In this document: positions 53,401-62,693 of the stretch, piece by piece
Position numbering within the stretch: position 1 is the first letter of the stretch
Layout of the letters: each line of letters opens with the position of its first letter
Origin: Bacteroidaceae bacterium
GTDB taxonomy: Bacteria > Bacteroidota > Bacteroidia > Bacteroidales > Bacteroidaceae
Direction of reading: 5' to 3'
DNA length: 64,000 bases
NCBI GenBank assembly: GCA_017619335.1
Contig: JAFZSP010000034.1
Coordinates: 1-64,000 of the forward strand
The notes under the pieces: model-generated
Told to the model about the DNA's origin: nothing
Databases searched by the model: none
What the model saw: only the letters and a program-made list of their open reading frames with translations
Position numbers and translations under genes: made by a program

Positions 53401-56400
53401 GGTCACTTTTTATGGCAATATATTTGGTGCCTTTAGGAAAGGTCCTTTCATATTTATGCCACGTATAAAGAGTGCTGAACGATATCTCTGCGTCCCAACT
53501 GAAAGCAGAGAGGTCTTTGGTTGTAGATGAATAACCTACTTGGAAAACTACAGGAATAAGTCCGGGATCTGTGTTTTGGTAGTAGAATGACATGGTTATG
53601 GCAGACCGGTCATCTAATTCTGGTGTTAGCAGGAAAACGTCATCAAATTGGGCATAACTAAAGCCAAAACAGTAGATGCTGCCATCGCAAGTATAAGCTG
53701 GCGCTAATTCCCATATATATGGTAAGTTAGAACAACGTCCATAGGAGATTGTCCAGCCTTCAACTTGATAGTTATCGTTCTCAAAGCCGTAGGAGTAAGG
53801 CAACCTTTTTCCTGTAGGAATCACATAATAAGTACGGCCGTCGCCACCTTTAACAGGATAGTCCCACGACCCGTCGATGCAGGTGGTACTCACGGGTTTG
53901 CCGTCGGCACCGCTGATGATATTGTCGTCAGTGGCTGTAGCAGTGATATCCTTATTATAATAAACATCGGAGGCGACGTTGGCCGTTGGGGTCTTGGGCG
54001 CGTTCTTGCAGGCGATGGGATGGTACTTGCCGCTGCCCGAAGGCGTGAACGAACCTGCGAACACACTATTGCTGATGTTCAGCGTGGCGTCTTCACACCA
54101 ACCCACCAGGCCGCCGGCAAAGGCGTTGAAACCACTGATGGTGCCGTCATAGCCACAGTTCTGGATGGTGAGTGTGCTGGACGCTCCGTGACCCACGAGA
54201 CCGCCTGCATAACCTGTTCCCACCACATTGGCGGAAACAACGCAGTCACTGATGGTGGTGGTGCCGTTGCAGAAACCGATGAGGCCGGAAGCGTGGTTAT
54301 TGCCGCCAGTGACGGTGCCGGCGACTTTGAGATTCTTGATGGTAGCCCCATCTACATAACGGAACGGTGCTGCGCCCGGCTCCGTGCTGTTTATATTGAC
54401 CGTGAGGGTATTGCCACCGCCATCGAACGTTCCCTGGAAAGGACGGTCGCTGGTGCCCACCACCCATGAAGCACTCACGTCGGCGGTCAGCGCCACCGTC
54501 TTGTTGCTAAAGGAATTAGCCTCATCTTTCACCAAGGTGGCAAAGAGTTTCCAGTCATCTTCATTACTGATGACGTATGGATTACTGGCGGTTCCGCTGC
54601 CCGTCAGGTCCCTGATGGAAAGTGAATAATCACCACCCAAACCAATATCAGAATCATAAGTGTTATCATAGGCCATCACACTCACGGTATAGTTGCCGGT
54701 ACCCACGGGAACCGTCACACTGAAACCGTGATTGCCAGTGATGCCTTTTGCCTTGTTCACATCCTCTCTCAATACGTCAGTCGTCAGGTTCACGATTTTG
54801 TACACAGTATGATTCTCTCTTGCCACAGTCACACTGATATGTATGGATTCCGTAGGATCGTCCGGGTCGTAGGCCCAACCCTGCACCTTGAAGCCTCTGG
54901 GAAGGGGTTCGAAGACATCCAAGTGTCCCTGAGGTTCGCTACGGGTGATGGTCAGGGTGTTGTCTCCGCCCACCTGTTTCTCTCCGTCGGCCAGGTTGCT
55001 GGCAAAGACCCTGATGGTATAGGTGCCGGCCGGGATATTGGAAATGAAATACTCATTGTCGAATCCGTGCTCACCCGTGAGGTGATATGTATCGTTCACA
55101 TCAGCGCGCAGAATGTTGGTAGTGAAGTGATAGTTTTGATAGACTTGATTGTCAGCGTTTCTCATCTCCACACGGACGGGAAGCTCTGCGTCGGGCTCAT
55201 CGGGGTTGAAGGCCCATCCTTTCACCTTGAAGCCTCTGGGTTGTGCTTCATATAGATCCAAACAGGACTGCGTAGGAGAGTTCCTGTAGGTGGATGCGGT
55301 GGTGAGGTGCATGTAGATTTTCTGCGAGGTGAGGTTGGAACAGCCGGCGTTCAGGTCGAAGCCGGTGGAGCCTCCCTCCTTCCCCACCGCACCGCTCTGG
55401 GTGGCATTGAAGTAGATGCCGTTGACGGTGCGGCCGTCGGTGTAGAACCGGTCAGTGGTGCAGTAGAGGTGAATGGGCTCTGTGCTGGCGCCGGTGCCGC
55501 TGTTCAGGTCACCCATTTGTCTTACGAAGTGGTCGCTGCCCACGTATTGGACAATTTGATAGGTGCGGCTGTCATAATACAACAGGCTCTCGGTGTTGGC
55601 GGTACTGCGGTTCTGGATGTAGAAGTCGGTGATATAACCATGGTTCAGGCCGTCGGGGCTGATCGTGGTCTTGTAGAGCAGGTAGATGGCTTCACCGTCG
55701 CCCCAGTTGACGCCTTTGTTCAGGTCGTAGTCGATGGCCTTCCATCCATCTACAGCGTACCGGTTCAGATAAGTGTCCAAGTCATCACTTGTGGCAGCCC
55801 CCACCAGCTTGACTTCGGAGATGTAGCAGTCCTTCACCGGCACCGTAGCAGTGGTGAGGTGCATATAAATCTCTTGCGAGGTAAGGTCGGAACAGCCGGC
55901 GTTCAGGTCGTAGCCCGTCTTGGTGTTGCCCTCACAGCCCACGCCGCCGCTCTTGGTGTCGTTGAAGGTGATACCGGTGATGACACGGTTGTCGGCGAAG
56001 GTCTCCTTGGTATAGTAAAGGTGTATAGGATCTGTGCTGGCACCGGTGTGGCTGTTCAGATCACCGTATTGCCCCTTGAAGTGGTCGTCGCTATCATCAG
56101 AGACAGGCACCAGGTTGTAGGTGCGGCCCATGTAGTTCAGGGTCTCTTTGGTGTTGGCGGCACTGCGGTTCTGGATGTAGAAGTCGGTGATGTACTCGTG
56201 GTTGTAGCCGTCGTTGCTTTCGGCCGTCTTGTAGAGCAGCAGGATAGCATCGCCACTGCCCCACGCAATGCCGTGGTTCAGGTCCCAGTTGGTGGCTTTC
56301 CAACCTTGGGACGTGTACCTGGCTACCAGATTATTATAATCTGCTTGCGCATACGCGCCGACGAGCATCACATCTGTGATGTATTCCGTGGCAGAGGCTG

Positions 56401-56461
56401 TCCAGCAGAACAGGGTCATTAAACTTGCCAGCACCAGTCTGGCTTTTCCTTTCTTAGTCAT
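50432..56461 (-). CDS. Giant secreted multidomain surface protein C
   Basis: A 2009-aa exported protein. Signal peptide 1-24. Two copies of a ~180-residue domain (~25-205, ~208-388), each with ITDVMLVGA, GWKATNWDLNHG, ILLLYKT and ITDFYI, resembling a MABP-type beta-prism. Two GFKVKGWAFNPDEP modules (~400-610) and a GLUG beta-helix (~620-840) follow. Then come four LPYxxGFENG cleaved-adhesin (MAM-like) domains alternating with fibronectin III (~890-1720), the last nested inside a fibronectin domain. A TLYKDGQWNTLCLPF module (~1784) leads to the sorting tail GLYLGKGRKVVIK. It is probably an adhesin displayed by a type IX-like route. The gene lies 49 bp after protein D. Confidence 0.85.
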   Translation of the reverse strand: MTKKGKARLVLASLMTLFCWTASATEYITDVMLVGAYAQADYNNLVARYTSQGWKATNWDLNHGIAWGSGDAILLLYKTAESNDGYNHEYITDFYIQNRSAANTKETLNYMGRTYNLVPVSDDSDDHFKGQYGDLNSHTGASTDPIHLYYTKETFADNRVITGITFNDTKSGGVGCEGNTKTGYDLNAGCSDLTSQEIYMHLTTATVPVKDCYISEVKLVGAATSDDLDTYLNRYAVDGWKAIDYDLNKGVNWGDGEAIYLLYKTTISPDGLNHGYITDFYIQNRSTANTESLLYYDSRTYQIVQYVGSDHFVRQMGDLNSGTGASTEPIHLYCTTDRFYTDGRTVNGIYFNATQSGAVGKEGGSTGFDLNAGCSNLTSQKIYMHLTTASTYRNSPTQSCLDLYEAQPRGFKVKGWAFNPDEPDAELPVRVEMRNADNQVYQNYHFTTNILRADVNDTYHLTGEHGFDNEYFISNIPAGTYTIRVFASNLADGEKQVGGDNTLTITRSEPQGHLDVFEPLPRGFKVQGWAYDPDDPTESIHISVTVARENHTVYKIVNLTTDVLREDVNKAKGITGNHGFSVTVPVGTGNYTVSVMAYDNTYDSDIGLGGDYSLSIRDLTGSGTASNPYVISNEDDWKLFATLVKDEANSFSNKTVALTADVSASWVVGTSDRPFQGTFDGGGNTLTVNINSTEPGAAPFRYVDGATIKNLKVAGTVTGGNNHASGLIGFCNGTTTISDCVVSANVVGTGYAGGLVGHGASSTLTIQNCGYDGTISGFNAFAGGLVGWCEDATLNISNSVFAGSFTPSGSGKYHPIACKNAPKTPTANVASDVYYNKDITATATDDNIISGADGKPVSTTCIDGSWDYPVKGGDGRTYYVIPTGKRLPYSYGFENDNYQVEGWTISYGRCSNLPYIWELAPAYTCDGSIYCFGFSYAQFDDVFLLTPELDDRSAITMSFYYQNTDPGLIPVVFQVGYSSTTKDLSAFSWDAEISFSTLYTWHKYERTFPKGTKYIAIKSDPNNGRWGVDNFRFTACTAPSPASISLTDLTDESAILTWGAPDADKAILGYAYQYKKSSDAAWTAEIQTTATSATLKDLLPNTDYSFRVKTIYQDEESIYLPTTFITGLGLPYEMGFENGLERWRVVNTASTTEIQTRYKHEGENSFRFDIYHHNTGDPNQYLISPRFGGRTSMKVSFYHRAWGTDEPTLKVGYSTTTTDPANFTWVSNVSTAYNLWNRSEVTLPIGTRYVAIKFDSPTADHVVSALVDDFCFDVSSSYASPTDLAINNVTDKSVMVSWTPTASATGYAYQYRKLGDTSWSTLTEQSATSVNLSGLQANTDYDFRVRALYADGNYSSFTSFRVVTDNVPISLPYTDGFENGMGGWRLIGDHADNTAISPYAKNNGDNGFQIYQSLYVDQYLVSPCLDSSNGELAVSFQFTRSGGVDYSAGFYVGYSKTTRDLSAFNWGEMYLCVYPEWNTYNGSFPAGTKYIAIRVKSQSEIMYLDDFKFTSYAPPAVPTQLAVSDVLATKAKISWKGQDADKFYLRLRKTTFFEDFENGMDRWTFKREGEGDASTYWQVHNLVQEDQGLKPHSGSCVAMAKTFNESYDLNNKVDNWLISPKVSLDGTLKFWMMQSGNYKEYFEVRVSTTTTSDIKSFSWFVAPEYNDNYQWCEVSIDLSSLKGAEGYIAFRVYDKDKYFTAIDDISITQDDDWTTNETTGESTTIVGLEPNTSYAVQVAGFKDISASDWSLTSLFTTTGASDITLADNADNRATLIKHDKNLTNVTLADRTLYKDGQWNTLCLPFDLADLTGTPLEGAIVKTLADASLIDGKLTIDFTDGTINGILAGYPFIVKWENASGTISNPVFNGVTIRAVSSSLSTDCLSFVGLHSPLSINGEDRSILYIGSGNKLYYPNAAMTIGSCRAYFQLADGITVGDPVNGIKEFQVNFGEEGGTTGVASLLSPQGGTIHSPLGETEGALWYSIDGRKIDGEPMKRGLYLGKGRKVVIK
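50527..50587. repeat. GC-rich imperfect palindrome inside protein C tail
   Basis: A 61-bp segment of CCTCC...CCCAAGGGGGAG and CCCCCCTTGGGGGG blocks. It encodes part of the sorting region (SLLSPQGGTIHSPLGETEG). It is nearly identical to 56615-56675 in protein D and related to the intergenic repeat at 45929. Confidence 0.8.
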
Positions 56462-56510
56462 GTCGTTGTGTTAGAATGTTGATTAGTATTTGTTATTAGT
56501 TTTTCACTTT

Positions 56511-59500
56511 TCATTTTTCATTCCTTATGACTACTTTGCGGCCATTATGGATGTAGAGGCCCGGCTGCATCGGCTGACTGCTCAACCGGCGACCGTCAAT
56601 GGAGTACCATAAAGCCCCCTCCGTCTCACCCAAGGGGGAGTGAATCGTCCCCCCTTGGGGGGATAAGAGGGAGGCTACGCCAGTCGCTTCGCTTTCTCCG
56701 TCAAAGTTCAGGACGAAGCACTTCACTTCCGTGTTACTGTCTAAGTCAAAGTATGCACGGAAAGCATTGATGGTCATATCGGCAGCAGGCCAGTAGAGTT
56801 TGTCTTCTGCACCCAAGTAGAGTTTCGAATAATCATTGGCCGTGAGGTTGACAGGGCTGTAGGTTCCCACGAACTTACCGCCGCTGAACGGGACTACCGT
56901 GGAGGCGCTGTTGTTGAAGGTGACGCTTTTGAATGTGGGACTTTCGATGGGTGTGAGTTCGCAGAGATATCTCTTTGGCGCCACGTCGTTGCCTTCCATT
57001 TGCCATTCACTGAGCAAACGTTCCAGCAGATCTTCACTGGTCATATTGGAAGCGTTTTCTCCTTCCTTCTGAAGGACAGCAGTGTCATGAGTCACTGTAT
57101 TATAATAGCAACCGGTGAGACTGCCGCGTCTGTTACCACTCACAAAGACATAAGTACTCCCATTTTCTTTTGTCATCGTGAGTGCTGTGGGTGCAAACAG
57201 ACAGTACTTTAATGTGGCCGTAGCACCACTCTGCGTCCAGCCCACCATACCACCGCCCTCGTCAGCAGTAGCGTCGTAGGTCACTGTACCAGTGAAGAGA
57301 GAGTTGTAGATGTAAACTACACAACTTGCATTGACGCGGGCCACGAAGGCACCGCCATCAACCCATGTATTCGTGGCAGTTGATGAAATATCCACCTCAC
57401 TCCAGCAGTTCCGAATAGTACTGGATCCGCTGACGAACGAGGCGAAGGTGGCGGGGCGGACTCCGCTGGTGGTGATGCTGCCCGTGACCTTCAGGTTTTG
57501 GATGACGGCATTTGAGATTATGTAGAAGAGTGCAGTGCCCTCGCCACTACCCGAAAGGTTAACGGTGATGGTGTGACCGTTGCCGTCGAACTTACCATCA
57601 AAGTGGTTCCCTTCCGTGCCTACCATTTTCGAGACATTGATGTCGGCACCCAGCTTCACCAACTTGCGTTCAAAGGTCTCACCATTGTTTACTGCATCCG
57701 CGAACGCATCCCAATCTGCTGTCGTCTTGATGATGAGGTCTGCATTTTTCCACTTCATGATGTATGGTTTGCCGGCCTCGATGGAGGTGGCATCCTTGAA
57801 GTTCAGCGTCAGTGTGCCGTCTGTGAGATGCGATGCGGAGCCGTCCAACTCCTTGATTTCAACACCCTCCCAAAGAGAAGAGGTTAATTGTTCCGAGTTC
57901 AATGAGAACGGCACACAGAGTGTGTTCCAACTGTCGTTACGGTAAATCGTGCGACCGTTGATGGCGGTGATGCATGGAGAATCTGTTCCAGCTGCTTCAT
58001 TGATGGCTGCTGTATTGTCGGCATCGTTGCGAAGTATAATGCCTTTGGAAACTAAGGTCGTATTGCCTTCTGTCAAGACTACTAACTTCTCATCAATACT
58101 GATCGTGCCGCAAGTGGATTGAACATGCCCAGTACCGATGGCTTCAGAAAATTCGCCGCCCGTGGCTATAACAGTGCCGTCGGTGATGGTAATGTTGCCG
58201 CAAGTGCTCATGGATCCGCTACCGATGGCGGCACCTCTTTCACCGCCGTTGGCTGTGACAGTACCGCCATTGACAGTAATGTCACCACAAGATCCATTCA
58301 GGTATCCTGTGCCGATGCCAGCAGCACCTTCTGCGCCGGCCGTGGCTGTGACGGTACCGCCATTAATGGTGATGTTGCCGCAAGAGCATTGATCGAATCC
58401 GGTGCCGATGCCTGCACCGTCTGCGCCGCCCGTGACTGTGACCGTACCTCCATTGATGGTGATGTCACCGCAAGATGCTCTAAGGTATCCGCTGCCGATG
58501 CCTGCAGCTTCTATGCCGCCTGTGGCGATGACGGTACCCTCATTGATGACAATGTGTCCGCAGGGTTGTTTTTGTGCACTACCTATGGCAGCCGCTTTAG
58601 TACCACCGTTAACTGTCAGTGTACCAGTACCTTTGATGACGAGGGTCTTACCTTCTGGAACAAAGATGGCTGGAGAGAAGCTGCCGCCATTTACTTCATT
58701 GTCGCCTTGGAGGATGATGGTGGCATCGCCTAAGCAGGTGAGTCCTGGCCACTTGTGGTCGGCGTCGTTCCTGATGGAGGTGATGTGGACGTTATTGAGT
58801 GTCACCGTGGCACCGTCGGCTATACTGGCGTGTGTAAAATAGCCACCCGTTCCAGTGGTGGTGTGACCATCTGTCATCGTAAACTCACCGGTATTCTCAT
58901 TCAGCTCACTTACGTTGATACTCGTCCAGTGTGCCGTAAACGTCTTGTCACCAGTAGAGCCATGAGGTATCGTGACGCTCTTGGTGGGTTCGCTCTGTCC
59001 CTCCCAGGTCCATCCATCGAAGTCACTGGCAAAGAGTTCAGGTTCCACCAGGGAGATTTCATCGCTTTCGATGGTGTAGGTCGTGGGATTGGTGTTTGTC
59101 ACACCATGCTTTCCGTCCTCTGCGTCTGTGTAGGTAATGGTGTAGGTAATCGGTTTCCACTGTGCATAGAGCGTTGCATTGCCCAAGTTGATGATTGTAT
59201 TGCCGTCAGGGAATCCGTAACCGCTTCCGTCTGCCGCTGTATTCCATCCCGTAAAAGTGTAGCCCTTGCGGGAGAAAGCGTTAGCCGTCAGTGCCTGCAG
59301 TACGTTTGACGTGAAAGTCTGGCTTTCCATATTACCCGTGGCATCCGTGGCATTTGGGTCAAAGCAGACCGTGTAACTGCCGCTGGTTTCGGACGGGATA
59401 TAGACAAACGGGCTCTGTGGAATACCGGTGGTCGTCACGCCGCCGATGGTGATGACACCACAAGAACCTTTTTCGCCACAGCCAATGTTATATACGCTTT

Positions 59501-62081
59501 CATCACCCCTGGTGGAGGTGAGGCGTGTAACGCCGGAAGTAATGGTGATATTACCGCAGGAGGCATAGCCACCGCTGCCGATTCCGATGGAAGTTTCATA
59601 AAAGCCCGTGACGGTGACGGTGCCTCCAGAAATGGTAATGTCGCCACAACCGCCATAATGTGAGCCTCCGATGGCTGCAGAATAATAGCCGCCCTCGGCG
59701 ATAATCGTACCACCCTCAATATTGATGTTACCGCAACCTCTGCCAGAACCATAGTTAGCTCCGATACCTGCCGCGCTGTTGACCATGCCGTAGTCATTGG
59801 AGTTTTTGCCGCTGACATTCAGCGTGCCATTGCCTCGGATGGTAAGTGTCTTGCCGATAGGAACGTAGATACCAGCATAACCTCTGTTGCCCGCTTCAAT
59901 AATATTGGTGGTACCGTCGGCCAGAATAATGGTGGCATCGCCCTCGCAGGTGATACCAGACCAATAATTATCGATTGAGATGTTGTTGAGGGTCAGATTG
60001 CTGAGCGTCACCGTGGCACCGTCTGCGATGGTAATGTGGGCGTCTGTGCCGCCCGTTCCTGAGATGGTCTGATTATCCTGCACACAGTAATATCCGATTC
60101 CTGCATGAAGCGTTACCTGTTTCACTGGAGTCCAGTGGGCAGTGAATATCTTGTTACCGGTGGAGCCGTGAGGTATAGAGGCGTTCTTGGTGGGTTCTGC
60201 CTGTCCCTCCCAAGTCCATCCAGTGAAGGAGTAACCGAATCGTTCGGGTGCTGCCAGCGAGAAGGCAGCGTCCTCGGGAGTATAGGTCGTGTAGTTGTGG
60301 TTGGTCACGTTATCGGTCTCGTGTACAGCGTTCTCGTAGGTAATGGTAAATACGACGGGTGTCCATTGTGCGTAGAGTGTCTGCGGCAGGTTGCATACTT
60401 CTTGACCGTCCGCATAGCTTACACCATTTCCATTGGACTGGGTGTTCCACCCAGAGAACTCATAGCCTTGACGAGTGAACGAACAAGGGTTCAAGGCTTC
60501 CGGTGAGTTGGCAGTAATGGCTTGGTCTCTCATCGTGCCCGTGCCTCCGTTGGCGTTGAAATGGACATAATAGGGATCGGGGATCCATTGTGCATAGAGC
60601 GTAACAGAGCCCAGGTTGGTGACGCTCTGTCCGTCACCATAGTCGTGTCCGCTACCATCGGACTTGGTGTTCCAGCCGACAAAGGCATAGCCGTCACGGG
60701 TGAATGTGAGGGTATTCAGAGCCGCTGGAGTATTGGACTTCAACTTCTGATTAGCCATGGATCCCGTACCGCCATTGGCGTTGAAGGAGACGGTATAGGA
60801 GGTGGACGTGGGAGCGTATGTGTAGGGATGCTGGCTGATATTGCCAGTGACGGTGCCGCCTATGGTGATGGTTCCGCAAGCACCCCCGTTATTACTTATT
60901 CCGATGGTATTTTGCGTCTCATCAGTGGCAATGGCCTTGACGTATGTTAAGCCACCCGAAATAGTGATGGTGCCACAAGTGGAACTCACTCCACTGCCGA
61001 TGCCTACACATCCGTTATAACCTTCGGCAGTGACAGAGCCGCCCGTGATGGAGATGTTGCCACACCTGCTGTTAGTGGCACTGCCGATGCCGATGCTTCT
61101 GACACTCTCACTGGTGATGTTGCCGCCCTTGATGGTGATGTTGCCACAACTACTGTTCCTTCCAGCTCCGATGCCAGGAGCATCCCCTACTAAATTGCAA
61201 TACTCACCTATGATTTCTTCATAATACGGCACGATGGCGGCAGCATAGATGGTGCCGTCTTCAATGACAATATTTCCGCAGTTTTTATCCTCGCAGCTAC
61301 CTATACCTGGCACATGACTGGAACCTCTGACATCCAATGAGCCGGAGCCACGGATGGTCACCGTCTTTCCCTCTGGCACATAGATGCCGGGACATTCGTA
61401 GGAACCATAAATCGTATTGGTCGTTCCATGGGCCAGCACAATGGTGGCATTGCCTAAACATTCCAGACCAAAACCGCTGGTGGTGAAATTCACACCGCCA
61501 AGTGTCACCGTGGCGCCGTCTTCTATAAGGATGGCTGTATGCAGGCCGTCTTTGCCTTTGATGAGACAACCGTCGCCCACTTTATACTGTCGGTAATTAT
61601 CATTCTCCGGAGTCAGCTCCAGTACCGAGCCGTTATAATGCGGCACCGCACTGCGACCAACGGAAATCCTATAAGTATTCAGGTTGGTGATTCCCTCTTT
61701 ATCTTGATCTCCAACAGATACTTCCACGTTGTATTCTCCTTCGCCAATTTCGGAATAGTAATCATAACCGTGATCGCCCGGAATGTTATAGGCAGCATTC
61801 ACATCGGGTCTTGGTACTGCCTTAATGACACTGGTAGGATAAGTGACTTGTGAAGTGGGTACGTTGTTTACCACTTTACGGACGGTAAGGTGTAAAGTAA
61901 CTTGTTTGGAAGGGTTATTGGGGTCAAATGCCCATCCCTTCACATGGTAGCCACACATCAGGCCATCCACTACTTCAATTTTCGCCACGTGGATATTGCC
62001 TGCCCACGCTGTGGCTGCAGTCATCACTGCGAGCAGCACCATCGCTGTCCGTCTCAGAATACTTTTGCTGTTTGTTGTCAT
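56511..62081 (-). CDS. Giant secreted multidomain surface protein D (InlB-type repeats)
   Basis: A 1856-aa exported protein. Signal peptide 1-27 (ATAWA). A YHVKGWAFDPNNP module (~30-140) is shared with protein C. Three beta-helix regions of GGTVTATGGAxGAAIGTG turns alternate with Listeria-Bacteroides (InlB B) repeats such as VSFNANGGTGSM...GYAFVGWNTKSDGSG and HFNANGGTGTM. Next are TIYRNDSWNTLCVPF (~1384), a GLUG-type region and the tail GLYIHNGRKVVIRNEK. Repeat-rich beta-helices with B repeats suggest a stalk or glycan-binding adhesin. It is upstream of protein C by 49 bp, so probably cotranscribed. Confidence 0.86.
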   Translation of the reverse strand: MTTNSKSILRRTAMVLLAVMTAATAWAGNIHVAKIEVVDGLMCGYHVKGWAFDPNNPSKQVTLHLTVRKVVNNVPTSQVTYPTSVIKAVPRPDVNAAYNIPGDHGYDYYSEIGEGEYNVEVSVGDQDKEGITNLNTYRISVGRSAVPHYNGSVLELTPENDNYRQYKVGDGCLIKGKDGLHTAILIEDGATVTLGGVNFTTSGFGLECLGNATIVLAHGTTNTIYGSYECPGIYVPEGKTVTIRGSGSLDVRGSSHVPGIGSCEDKNCGNIVIEDGTIYAAAIVPYYEEIIGEYCNLVGDAPGIGAGRNSSCGNITIKGGNITSESVRSIGIGSATNSRCGNISITGGSVTAEGYNGCVGIGSGVSSTCGTITISGGLTYVKAIATDETQNTIGISNNGGACGTITIGGTVTGNISQHPYTYAPTSTSYTVSFNANGGTGSMANQKLKSNTPAALNTLTFTRDGYAFVGWNTKSDGSGHDYGDGQSVTNLGSVTLYAQWIPDPYYVHFNANGGTGTMRDQAITANSPEALNPCSFTRQGYEFSGWNTQSNGNGVSYADGQEVCNLPQTLYAQWTPVVFTITYENAVHETDNVTNHNYTTYTPEDAAFSLAAPERFGYSFTGWTWEGQAEPTKNASIPHGSTGNKIFTAHWTPVKQVTLHAGIGYYCVQDNQTISGTGGTDAHITIADGATVTLSNLTLNNISIDNYWSGITCEGDATIILADGTTNIIEAGNRGYAGIYVPIGKTLTIRGNGTLNVSGKNSNDYGMVNSAAGIGANYGSGRGCGNINIEGGTIIAEGGYYSAAIGGSHYGGCGDITISGGTVTVTGFYETSIGIGSGGYASCGNITITSGVTRLTSTRGDESVYNIGCGEKGSCGVITIGGVTTTGIPQSPFVYIPSETSGSYTVCFDPNATDATGNMESQTFTSNVLQALTANAFSRKGYTFTGWNTAADGSGYGFPDGNTIINLGNATLYAQWKPITYTITYTDAEDGKHGVTNTNPTTYTIESDEISLVEPELFASDFDGWTWEGQSEPTKSVTIPHGSTGDKTFTAHWTSINVSELNENTGEFTMTDGHTTTGTGGYFTHASIADGATVTLNNVHITSIRNDADHKWPGLTCLGDATIILQGDNEVNGGSFSPAIFVPEGKTLVIKGTGTLTVNGGTKAAAIGSAQKQPCGHIVINEGTVIATGGIEAAGIGSGYLRASCGDITINGGTVTVTGGADGAGIGTGFDQCSCGNITINGGTVTATAGAEGAAGIGTGYLNGSCGDITVNGGTVTANGGERGAAIGSGSMSTCGNITITDGTVIATGGEFSEAIGTGHVQSTCGTISIDEKLVVLTEGNTTLVSKGIILRNDADNTAAINEAAGTDSPCITAINGRTIYRNDSWNTLCVPFSLNSEQLTSSLWEGVEIKELDGSASHLTDGTLTLNFKDATSIEAGKPYIMKWKNADLIIKTTADWDAFADAVNNGETFERKLVKLGADINVSKMVGTEGNHFDGKFDGNGHTITVNLSGSGEGTALFYIISNAVIQNLKVTGSITTSGVRPATFASFVSGSSTIRNCWSEVDISSTATNTWVDGGAFVARVNASCVVYIYNSLFTGTVTYDATADEGGGMVGWTQSGATATLKYCLFAPTALTMTKENGSTYVFVSGNRRGSLTGCYYNTVTHDTAVLQKEGENASNMTSEDLLERLLSEWQMEGNDVAPKRYLCELTPIESPTFKSVTFNNSASTVVPFSGGKFVGTYSPVNLTANDYSKLYLGAEDKLYWPAADMTINAFRAYFDLDSNTEVKCFVLNFDGESEATGVASLLSPQGGTIHSPLGETEGALWYSIDGRRLSSQPMQPGLYIHNGRKVVIRNEK
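56615..56675. repeat. GC-rich imperfect palindrome inside protein D tail
   Basis: Same 61-bp element as 50527-50587 with about one difference (TCTCACCC for TCTCTCCC), in frame and in the same place of the sorting region. Confidence 0.8.
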
Positions 62082-62111
62082 GTCATTTATGCGTTTTTAG
62101 GTCGCTGCGCT

Positions 62112-62119
62112 CAAAATTA
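62112..62119 (-). promoter_or_regulatory. -7 box of protein D-C genes
   Basis: It reads TAATTTTG on the minus strand, 30 bp before the ATG at 62081. No clear -33 match. Confidence 0.5.
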
Positions 62120-62154
62120 TAAGAAAATTATATCTGAAATCTTTAAAGAATACT

Positions 62155-62583
62155 TTAACATAAAAGCTTCACTTTTTCGATCTTGCCCGTAAGAGAATCA
62201 CGTTCATACCACTCTGAAAAGAGACTTTCACCTCCGAAATTGATAATCATACCAAAGCGGGTGTGAGTAAGGTTCATATAGTTGAAGAGCTGCTTGCGAT
62301 GTTCCTTGTCCACAAACTTAACGGCAGTCAGCTCCACAATAATATTGTCGTCAATGACTAAATCCATACGATAGGTCTGGTCAAGTTGAACATCATCCCA
62401 GTAAGTCGGCAGAAACTTTTGGCGCTCCACCTTGTATCCCTTTTGCTCCAAGAGATACTTGAGGGCAGCCTCGTACGCCGACTCCAGCAAACCATTATGG
62501 TAATGGCGGTGTACAAGCATTGCTTCTCCTGTGATATCACTGAAGAACTGATATTTCTTATTATGTTCCTCAATCAGATTCAT
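62155..62583 (-). CDS. GxxExxY protein (PD-(D/E)xK-like)
   Basis: A 142-aa protein. HNGLLESAYEAALKYLLEQKGY is the signature region of the GxxExxY family, followed by YRMDLVIDDNIIVELTAVKFVDKEHRKQLFNYMNLT, in which Asp and the Glu-x-Thr/Lys strand fit a PD-(D/E)xK nuclease core; Thr replaces the usual Lys. INFGGESL closes the fold. These small proteins are common in Bacteroidota next to repeats, and their function is unclear. The minus-strand promoter TACCTTTG is at 62686-62693. Confidence 0.87.
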   Translation of the reverse strand: MNLIEEHNKKYQFFSDITGEAMLVHRHYHNGLLESAYEAALKYLLEQKGYKVERQKFLPTYWDDVQLDQTYRMDLVIDDNIIVELTAVKFVDKEHRKQLFNYMNLTHTRFGMIINFGGESLFSEWYERDSLTGKIEKVKLLC

Positions 62584-62685
62584 TATATCGTGTTCTAATA
62601 ATTTCCAAATATAATTTTTTAAAAATTTTGAGCCCGAAGGGCGACCTTATTATATTTCGCGCACGTCACGCGCGCAAAAACGCCA

Positions 62686-62693
62686 CAAAGGTA
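62686..62693 (-). promoter_or_regulatory. -7 box of GxxExxY gene
   Basis: It reads TACCTTTG on the minus strand, about 100 nt before the ATG. Confidence 0.5.

Noticed and set aside
55307..56422. A 371-codon plus-strand frame opposite secreted protein C
   Set aside because: Repeats in the antisense product follow the duplicated domains of protein C, as expected for a shadow.
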